DNA of 5,884 nucleotides. Source: Parachlamydiales bacterium. GTDB taxonomy: Bacteria > Chlamydiota > Chlamydiia > Chlamydiales > SM23-39. Shown piece by piece: positions 1-4,470 of this stretch. A program made the position numbers and the translations under genes. The notes under the pieces were generated by a model. That model ran no database searches. It was not told the origin of the DNA and saw only the letters and a list, made by a program, of their open reading frames with translations. The stretch covers positions 17,392 through 23,275 of the forward strand of contig PLXF01000153.1 in the NCBI GenBank assembly GCA_003151315.1, read 5' to 3'. Numbering within the stretch: the first letter of the stretch is position 1; the number at the start of each line of letters is the position of its first letter.

Positions 1-43
1 CAATCAGGGTTTAATTCCAGGAATTGTGAAGGCTAGCTGGTAA
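1..43 (+). CDS. C-terminal end of an upstream protein (partial)
   Basis: One plus-strand frame, with codons starting at base 2, stays open from the window edge to a TAA at 41-43 and would end in NQGLIPGIVKASW. The other two plus frames stop earlier (a TAG at 34-36 and a TAA at 12-14). A hairpin terminator begins 12 bases after this stop, which fits the end of a transcription unit. Only 13 codons are visible, so no family can be named, and chance openness over so short a stretch cannot be excluded. Confidence 0.4.
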   Translation, partial: NQGLIPGIVKASW

Positions 44-55
44 TTCTGACAAAAT

Positions 56-80
56 AGAGCCTCAAAAAGGGGCTCTTTTC
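56..80 (+). terminator. Rho-independent terminator after the upstream gene
   Basis: An 8-bp stem pairs AGAGCCTC (56-63) with GGGGCTCT (69-76), with one G-U pair and an AAAAA loop, and is followed directly by TTTTC. An A-rich stretch precedes the stem (51-54), so it could also act on the opposite strand. It isolates the SWIB gene from whatever lies to the left. Confidence 0.6.
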
Positions 81-90
81 AAAAAAATTC

Positions 91-128
91 TTGCAGAAAT
101 TGTCGAAACTTATTAATTCCCTTATTAG
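91..128 (+). promoter_or_regulatory. Possible promoter region of the SWIB gene
   Basis: After the terminator at 56-80 the SWIB gene needs its own promoter. The best sigma70-like candidate is TTGTCG (100-105), a 17-bp spacer and TATTAG (123-128). TTGCAG (91-96) with TTAATT (114-119), also 17 bp apart, is an alternative. Both are weak matches, so the exact promoter is uncertain. Confidence 0.3.
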
Positions 129-171
129 AAGATGAGAAATGCTGCTAAGCAAATTTCATAAGACTTCAAAC

Positions 172-177
172 AGGGGA
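172..177 (+). promoter_or_regulatory. Ribosome binding site of the SWIB gene
   Basis: AGGGGA ends four bases before the ATG at 182. It is the clearest Shine-Dalgarno-like motif here and supports translation starting at the first ATG, so the lysine-rich tail is part of the protein. Confidence 0.55.
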
Positions 178-181
178 ATTT

Positions 182-544
182 ATGGCCAAAGCCAAAGTTA
201 AAGCAAAAGCGAAAGTTAAAGCAAAACCAAGAAAAAAAGCGGCTGTTAAAAAAGCGGCTGTTAAAAAAGCGGTTAAGAAAAAAACGGGAGCCAAGAGAAA
301 GTCAGGACTGACACAAATGTCCTATTCTCTCTCTCCTGAACTTCAAGAGATCTGCGGTTCGAAAAAATTAACTCGCCCGCTAATCGTCAAAAAATTGTGG
401 GAATACATCAAATCCCATAAGTGCCAAGACACAAAAAACAGACGAATGATCAATCCCGATAAAAAATTATCTGAAGTTATCGGAAAAAAACCGGTCGACA
501 TGCTCAAACTTGCCGGTTGCTTGAATAAACACATCGAAAAATAG
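182..544 (+). CDS. SWIB/MDM2-domain protein with a histone H1-like lysine-rich N-terminus
   Basis: The protein has 120 residues. Residues 1-41 are almost only Lys, Ala and Val, with AKAKVK and KKAAV repeats like the DNA-binding tails of the chlamydial histone-like protein Hc2. Residues 44-120 form a SWIB/MDM2 domain: the conserved pattern includes SPELQEICGSKKLTRP, then VKKLWEYIK, then INPDKKLSEVIG, and a Leu-rich C-terminal helix. SWIB domains are common in chlamydiae, as small stand-alone proteins and fused to topoisomerase I, and are linked to chromatin or DNA topology. The basic tail suggests a nucleoid-associated role in binding and compacting DNA; this is inferred. It has its own terminator-bounded unit and an AGGGGA ribosome binding site. 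Family assignment is confident, cellular function is not. Confidence 0.9.
   Translation: MAKAKVKAKAKVKAKPRKKAAVKKAAVKKAVKKKTGAKRKSGLTQMSYSLSPELQEICGSKKLTRPLIVKKLWEYIKSHKCQDTKNRRMINPDKKLSEVIGKKPVDMLKLAGCLNKHIEK
194..229 (+). repeat. 18-bp tandem repeat encoding Lys-Val/Ala residues
   Basis: Two head-to-tail 18-bp units (194-211 and 212-229) start with AAAGTTAAAGCAAAA and differ only in the last codon. They encode KVKAKA and KVKAKP in the basic tail of the SWIB protein. Near-identity at DNA level suggests recent duplication, not only selection for lysine. Confidence 0.7.
239..283 (+). repeat. 15-bp tandem repeat encoding AAVKK
   Basis: Two identical copies of GCGGCTGTTAAAAAA (239-253 and 254-268) are followed by a degenerate copy (269-283) that has lost one codon. 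Each encodes Ala-Ala-Val-Lys-Lys. Such in-frame repeats can change copy number by slippage without a frameshift, as happens in hctB (Hc2) genes of Chlamydia. Confidence 0.75.
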
Positions 545-545
545 A

Positions 546-932
546 TTAGTGTTGAATCAGCTCATGAAGGGGCTTCCAGTTAGGAAGCTCCTCATGCCAC
601 ACAAAAGTCGCCGAGGGGAGTTTCCCTTCTTTCCAGTCTCTATTGAGAGCCACAAAGCTCACAGGCCCCATTTGCTGGTGGTCTGCGTCTAGGTAGTACC
701 AAAATTTGTCTCGAGGTCCCACAATCCGCGGTTCTGGTTTGGGTACGGGGAGTTTTTTTGTCCTTTTGGACTTAGGAGCCAAGAAAATGGCGATAATTCC
801 TAGCGTCCCAAAAAGAAATCCGATGAGAAACCATTTGTAGGGATTTTTCCCTTGCCGATGGGCCAAATAGGCCGAAAGTGAGCCGACGAGGAAAGAGCAG
901 AAAAGAGCGGTTTTAGGATCTATTGAAAACAT
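546..932 (-). CDS. Small membrane protein with a C-terminal GYF_2 (DUF4339-like) domain
   Basis: The protein has 128 residues. Two hydrophobic segments at about 8-25 and 34-52 are separated by a short basic turn (HRQGKNPYK), suggesting a hairpin in the inner membrane. A basic, proline-rich linker (53-75) follows. Residues 77-125 match the GYF_2 pattern: WYYLD, then MGPVS at 88-92, a KEGKLP turn, and W112 and W119 towards the end. GYF_2 domains are thought to mediate protein-protein contacts and are often attached to membrane segments, so this may be a membrane-tethered adaptor. The partner is unknown. The ATG is preceded by GCAGG with a four-base gap, and a promoter lies just upstream. Its stop is one base from the stop of the convergent SWIB gene. 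Confidence 0.8.
   Translation of the reverse strand: MFSIDPKTALFCSFLVGSLSAYLAHRQGKNPYKWFLIGFLFGTLGIIAIFLAPKSKRTKKLPVPKPEPRIVGPRDKFWYYLDADHQQMGPVSFVALNRDWKEGKLPSATFVWHEELPNWKPLHELIQH
568..592. terminator. Possible hairpin between convergent genes, inside the GYF_2 gene's 3' end
   Basis: A 10-bp stem (568-577 with 583-592, one G-U pair on the plus RNA, AGTTA loop) lies 23 bases past the SWIB stop. No T-run follows, so it is not a canonical terminator, but it could protect the 3' end of the SWIB message. It also codes for the region around the last GYF_2 tryptophan, so the pairing may be chance. Confidence 0.25.
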
Positions 933-951
933 GAGCCTGCCATATAGGGAA

Positions 952-980
952 AGTATACCAAAGTCGAGAAAAAGTTTCCA
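952..980 (-). promoter_or_regulatory. Promoter of the GYF_2 gene
   Basis: Read on the minus strand: TGGAAA (980-975), a 17-bp spacer, then TATACT (957-952), preceded by TGG, which makes an extended -10. Transcription would start near 945, leaving a short leader with GCAGG before the ATG at 932. The -35 hexamer is the reverse complement of the one used by the divergent asp23-like gene. Confidence 0.5.
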
Positions 981-1003
981 TGCTTACTCTTATTTGATAT
1001 ACT
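975..1003 (+). promoter_or_regulatory. Promoter of the Asp23/AmaP unit
   Basis: TTTCCA (975-980), a 17-bp spacer and TATACT (998-1003), with TGA directly before the -10 (995-997), give an extended -10 sigma70-type promoter. Transcription would start near 1010. A weak AGGTG (1019-1023) then precedes the ATG at 1028. Confidence 0.5.
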
Positions 1004-1027
1004 CATTCTTGATCATATAGGTGTGCT

Positions 1028-1477
1028 ATGTACGAGCAATTAAAAAATATGGATACCCGGGAGATTGAGCTCCCCGATACCGTCTTTATCCGAGACGTCG
1101 AAACCCGCGTTTTTCAGGCGATTGCCTTGCAGTGTCTGGCTAAAATTGAGGGGATTGGCCTCTTAGAAGGGAATCTCTTTGACAGTTTACTCGGCCGCGA
1201 ACTTGAGCGGGTTAAGGGGATCCATGTCGATCAAGACCAGAAAAAACACTCGGTCAATATCCGCGTTGAAATCAAGATCCAGTATGGGATCTCAATTCCG
1301 GAAAAAGCTGAAGAGATCCAAACGAAGCTCGTTGAAGAGGTGAGCCGCTGGACGGGGCTTCATGTAGCTCACGTTCACGTCATTTTCAAAGATCTGATCC
1401 TTCCTCCAGGAGATACAGCACCTTCGGATGAAGAAGCGGCTGTGGCTAGCGGCGCTGAATTTGAAGAGGCATTTTAA
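1028..1477 (+). CDS. Asp23/Gls24 family envelope stress response protein
   Basis: The protein has 149 residues and no signal peptide or membrane segment. Residues about 20-123 match the Asp23/Gls24 fold: a first helix (RDVETRVFQAIALQCLAKIEGI), a GIHVDQ strand, a VNIRVEIKIQYG strand pair, the IPEKAEEIQ helix leading to EEVSRWTGL, and VAHVHVIFKDL at the end. The acidic tail (132-149) is probably disordered. In Firmicutes, Asp23 is a cytosolic protein held at the membrane by AmaP and linked to cell-envelope stress. The next gene looks like such an anchor and overlaps this one by one base (TAATG), so the two probably work as a pair. The precise role in chlamydiae is not known to me. Confidence 0.8.
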   Translation: MYEQLKNMDTREIELPDTVFIRDVETRVFQAIALQCLAKIEGIGLLEGNLFDSLLGRELERVKGIHVDQDQKKHSVNIRVEIKIQYGISIPEKAEEIQTKLVEEVSRWTGLHVAHVHVIFKDLILPPGDTAPSDEEAAVASGAEFEEAF

Positions 1478-1974
1478 TGACCTTTAGGCAGGCTCTCATA
1501 TCGACGTTGCATCTTTTCGTCGTCTCCTCTTTTTTCCTAGCGGGGCTTTTTTTTGTGAGCCTGCCTCATCTGGGGCTCCTACGCGTTCAGACAGCAGATA
1601 TTGTCTTAGGAGCTCCCGATCTATGCCAATGGATTGGCATCGCCCTTTTTTCTATAGCTTTTCTCCTCTTTGTGGGCTTTTACAGCCTAAGCCAGGGGAA
1701 GTTTTTGCGCCTTTCTATGGGGCGCCACCTAACAGAGGTGGACGAATCTGTGATTCGAAGTACCGTCGAGGGGTGTTTCCAAGAGAAATTTCCTCAGCAG
1801 ATTTCCTTAGAGCGATTAGAAATTTTAGGCAGTAAACGGCTAGAGCTTACAGTGGCTCTCTTTGTCCCTCTAGAATCGGAAGAGGTGCTCGTCCTCGCGG
1901 AGAAGGAGTTGACGAAGCTTCTGCAGAGCCGCTTCGGTTATAATAAGTCTTTTTCTGTAGTCATTAAAAATTAA
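1477..1974 (+). CDS. AmaP-like membrane anchor, partner of the Asp23 protein
   Basis: The protein has 165 residues. Hydrophobic segments at about 7-29 and 50-71 form two membrane helices near the N-terminus. The cytosolic part (about 83-165) has an alternating strand/helix pattern (RLEILGSKRLELTVALFVP, then LVLAEKELTKLLQSRFG and a final SFSVVIKN strand) like the divergent Asp23-type domain at the end of AmaP. This layout, together with the TAATG overlap with the upstream Asp23 gene, is the usual amaP-asp23 arrangement. By analogy it would recruit the Asp23 protein to the inner membrane. The sequence is divergent, so the AmaP call rests partly on context. No clear terminator follows, only the AT-rich palindrome at 2045-2079. 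Confidence 0.65.
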   Translation: MTFRQALISTLHLFVVSSFFLAGLFFVSLPHLGLLRVQTADIVLGAPDLCQWIGIALFSIAFLLFVGFYSLSQGKFLRLSMGRHLTEVDESVIRSTVEGCFQEKFPQQISLERLEILGSKRLELTVALFVPLESEEVLVLAEKELTKLLQSRFGYNKSFSVVIKN

Positions 1975-2013
1975 TTTCCAGCAAAAATTCCAAGTTATTT
2001 ATATTTAGTTACT

Positions 2014-2040
2014 TGTAATTTACATTAATTATCATGTAAA
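2014..2040. repeat. Clustered TGTAA/TTTACA motifs in the AT-rich intergenic region
   Basis: TGTAATTTACA (2014-2024) is a small palindrome with 5-bp arms. Its TTTACAT half (2019-2025) also pairs with ATGTAAA at 2034-2040. A third TTGTAA occurs at 2059-2064 and forms the likely -35 of the next gene. These could be regulator half-sites, but the region is so AT-rich that chance is a real alternative. Confidence 0.3.
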
Positions 2041-2044
2041 ATTA

Positions 2045-2079
2045 AAATTAATTGTTTATTGTAAATAAACAATTAATTT
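2045..2079. repeat. Perfect 16-bp-arm palindrome overlapping the inc-like promoter
   Basis: AAATTAATTGTTTATT (2045-2060) is the exact reverse complement of 2064-2079, with a GTA loop between them. It covers the -35 and nearly all of the spacer of the following promoter. That position suits an operator for a dimeric regulator or a cruciform. It could also mark the end of the asp23-amaP transcript, though an almost pure A-T stem is a weak terminator. Confidence 0.7.
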
Positions 2080-2087
2080 GATATAAT
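2059..2087 (+). promoter_or_regulatory. Extended -10 promoter of the Inc-like gene
   Basis: TTGTAA (2059-2064), a 17-bp spacer, and a consensus TATAAT (2082-2087) with TGA just before it (2079-2081). This is the strongest promoter in the window. Transcription would start near 2094, giving a leader of about 27 bases with GGAG (2112-2115) five bases before the ATG. Confidence 0.7.
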
Positions 2088-2120
2088 ACTCGAAACTAAA
2101 CAAATAATAATGGAGTTTAT

Positions 2121-2636
2121 ATGAATAATGTATCGGAGTTTTCTGATTATAATTCTAAGGAATTATCGCCGTCATTTTTTGCGCAGTCAAAAGAATGGGT
2201 AGGCAAAAACCAAAAAAACATCGCTATTGCCCTTGTGGTAGTAGGTTTAGCTGTTGTTGTTCTAGGAATAGGGTTAGCGGCGGGTGGTGCAGTGGGTGGA
2301 AGTCTTTTTGATGGGGTCAAGATTGGCTCTCATATTGTGACTTACATGACGTCATCGGGGAAAATGGTAATTGGCGGCCTAATTCTAACATCTCTAGGCG
2401 CTTTAGTTGCCGGAATTGGGACAGGCCTACTTATTAAGAAAATTTGCCCACAGACTCACGCTAAAAAATTACTTGATGATTCGTTTGATTCTACCCCTGT
2501 TGATCCTTATCTCTATGATGGTTTAGAACCGCTAGAGTTAGACCTGGAATTAGGAGATGACCGCGAGTCAGCCCCACTTTTACGTTCAAACTGGGAATCA
2601 GAAGACGGCACGTTATCCACAAAGTCACGTTACTAG
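2121..2636 (+). CDS. Putative inclusion membrane (Inc-like) protein with paired membrane helices
   Basis: The protein has 171 residues and no recognised enzyme domain. It has a polar, Ser/Asn-rich N-terminus (1-30) without a Sec signal peptide. Two long hydrophobic segments rich in Gly, Ala and Val (about 33-58 and 82-106) are separated by a loop of about 23 residues. The C-terminal tail (107-171) is acidic. This bilobed hydrophobic layout is the hallmark by which chlamydial Inc proteins are predicted; Incs are secreted by the type III system into the inclusion membrane with their tails facing the host cytosol. Assignment is by architecture only. An ordinary inner-membrane protein is the main alternative. 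It stands alone behind a strong promoter with a palindrome, and converges on uvrC. Confidence 0.6.
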   Translation: MNNVSEFSDYNSKELSPSFFAQSKEWVGKNQKNIAIALVVVGLAVVVLGIGLAAGGAVGGSLFDGVKIGSHIVTYMTSSGKMVIGGLILTSLGALVAGIGTGLLIKKICPQTHAKKLLDDSFDSTPVDPYLYDGLEPLELDLELGDDRESAPLLRSNWESEDGTLSTKSRY

Positions 2637-2640
2637 TAAA

Positions 2641-4470
2641 TCATTCTAACGGCTCTCCCGATTTCCATCGGGAGAGTCGTTCTATATCTCGCTGATTGAG
2701 TCCCTTCACTTTTTTCCATTCTTCCGCATCGCTGTTACGGATTGCTTTGACGCTTCCGAAATGGTGCAAAAGCCTTTGCTTTTTAATGGGTCCGATCCCT
2801 TCGAGCTCATCCAATTCGCTAGAAAAAGTCCTTTTGGAGCGGCGCTTGCGGTGGTACTCAATGGCTGTTCTGTGGGCCTCATCCCGTATTTTTTGGAGGA
2901 GGAATAGCAGAGGAGATCTCAGATCGAAGAGGAGGGGATCTTTGCGGTGGGGAAGATAGATTTTTTCTTGGGTTAGCCCTTTATCGTGGCGGGCCTCCTC
3001 TTTCCCCAGTGCAATCACATCCACAGAGGCGATCTGGAGCTCTTGAAACACCTCAAGGGCTAGATTGAGCTGCCCTTTGCCTCCATCGACCACGAGGAGG
3101 TCGCAAAAATCGTTTTTCTCTTTTTCCCGGACAAAGTGGCGGCGGATCACCTCGCGCATCGCCGTGTAGTCGTCTGCTTTGACGTGCCCTTTGATTTTGA
3201 AGAGGCGGCTGCGGGATCTATTTTTTTCTCCCAATTCAAAACAGACGAGGCTGGCCACGGGATCGGTACCGGAGATATTCGAGGTGTCGAAACATTCGAT
3301 GCGTCGCGGGTAGCGGGTGAGGTGGAGGGCCTCTTGGAGATCGAGGAGCATTTTTTCTTTGAGCGAGCGGGCGTCCTGCTCTTTTGCGAATTGCGCCTCG
3401 GCGTTGCGAAGCGCCATTTCGACGAGATCCTTTTTTTTCCCTTTTTTCGGATGCCGGATCGTCACTTTTTTGCCCGCCGACTCGGAGAGGATCTCTTCGA
3501 GAGCCTCTTGCTCGGACAATTCGAAGGGGATCACGATTTCTTGGGGAGGAGAGAGGCTGTTTTTATAGTGCTGGAAGAGAAACGATCCGATAATTTCGGC
3601 ATCGTCTGAGATGATGAGGTGGAAGCTAAAGTGCTCGGAGCCGGTGAGTTTTCCCTCGCGGAAGATAAGCTGGCTGATTACGATTGCGGTCCCTTCCCGA
3701 TATAGAGCGATGACGTCGCAATTGCCGATATCGGCCCCTTGCACGTGTTGGATTTCGTTTGTTTTCTCAATCTGGCGGATGGTGGTCAGGAGCTCTTCCG
3801 CTTTTTCAAATTCGAGAGCTTCAGAGGCCTTTTCCATCTCGGTTTTCAGCATACTCAAAATGTCCCGATCTTGCCCTTTTAAGATCCGGGTAGCCGATTC
3901 TAGCAGGGTTCCATATTCTTGCTCAGTGCATTTACCCACGCAAGGGGCCACGCACCGCTTGATTTCGTACAGGAGGCACGGTCTTGTGCGGGAAGCGAAT
4001 TCTGCATCGGAGCATTGGCGCAAGGGGAATAGGCGTAAGATAAGCTCGTACATTTGCCGAGCCGCCCAGGCGCTCGTGTAAGGACCGAAAACTGTCCCCT
4101 CGTTTTTAGGGGCCCCTTTATAGCGGACAATGGAGATCATGGGCCATTTATGCCGGGTGACAACTAAGCTAATGAAGGTTTTATCATCTTTTAATAAGAC
4201 GTTATATTTGGGCTTATGCTGCTTGATCAAATTGTTTTCTAAAATCAGAGCGTCTTTTTCTGTGAGGGCTACAATGGTGTCTATGACTGTGATTTGAGAT
4301 ATTAAATAGGGGATCATTTCCCTCTGATCCGTTTCGTTAAAGTATTGCCGTAAACGGACCCGTAGGTTTTTCGCCTTTCCTACGTATAAAACGCGTCCGT
4401 TCTCGTCTTTCATCAGGTAGACGCCGGGCCGATCGGGATAGAGACTGAGCGTTTGGGGGTCGAAAGTCAT
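2641..4470 (-). CDS. uvrC: UvrABC excinuclease subunit C
   Basis: The protein has 609 residues, normal for UvrC, which makes both incisions around a lesion after UvrA/UvrB recognition. The N-terminal GIY-YIG nuclease has GVY (16-18), YVG (29-31), R39 and E78, and makes the 3' cut. C153, C165, C173 and C177 match the four conserved cysteines reported to bind an iron-sulfur cluster. A UVR motif (about 204-238) is the UvrB-binding helix pair. The RNase H-like nuclease for the 5' cut shows D395 in ECFDTSN and D462 in VVDGGKGQ, followed by RDEAHRTAIEYHR (529-541). A tandem helix-hairpin-helix (about 552-609) with LEGIGP binds DNA. All key residues are present. It is the last gene of the operon, and its ATG overlaps the stop of the preceding gene as ATGA. 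Confidence 0.97.
   Translation of the reverse strand: MTFDPQTLSLYPDRPGVYLMKDENGRVLYVGKAKNLRVRLRQYFNETDQREMIPYLISQITVIDTIVALTEKDALILENNLIKQHKPKYNVLLKDDKTFISLVVTRHKWPMISIVRYKGAPKNEGTVFGPYTSAWAARQMYELILRLFPLRQCSDAEFASRTRPCLLYEIKRCVAPCVGKCTEQEYGTLLESATRILKGQDRDILSMLKTEMEKASEALEFEKAEELLTTIRQIEKTNEIQHVQGADIGNCDVIALYREGTAIVISQLIFREGKLTGSEHFSFHLIISDDAEIIGSFLFQHYKNSLSPPQEIVIPFELSEQEALEEILSESAGKKVTIRHPKKGKKKDLVEMALRNAEAQFAKEQDARSLKEKMLLDLQEALHLTRYPRRIECFDTSNISGTDPVASLVCFELGEKNRSRSRLFKIKGHVKADDYTAMREVIRRHFVREKEKNDFCDLLVVDGGKGQLNLALEVFQELQIASVDVIALGKEEARHDKGLTQEKIYLPHRKDPLLFDLRSPLLFLLQKIRDEAHRTAIEYHRKRRSKRTFSSELDELEGIGPIKKQRLLHHFGSVKAIRNSDAEEWKKVKGLNQRDIERLSRWKSGEPLE
2648..2681. terminator. Hairpin terminator shared by the Inc-like gene and uvrC
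   Basis: A 15-bp stem (2648-2662 with 2667-2681) closes a TTCC loop, 11 bases after the Inc-like stop. On the plus RNA all 15 pairs form, with one G-U pair. On the minus RNA there is one A-C mismatch and a GGAA tetraloop. A modestly T-rich TCTATAT follows on the plus strand. The stem lies within the last codons of uvrC, so for uvrC it ends just before the stop codon. Confidence 0.55.

Noticed and set aside
1623..1835. Second plus-strand frame inside the AmaP-like gene
   Set aside because: It overlaps the membrane and linker part of a better-supported gene and has no start signals.
3136..3609. Long open frames on the plus strand within uvrC
   Set aside because: They lie antisense to conserved UvrC motifs, are low-complexity (Arg, Phe and Glu rich) translations, and lack a convincing ribosome binding site or promoter.
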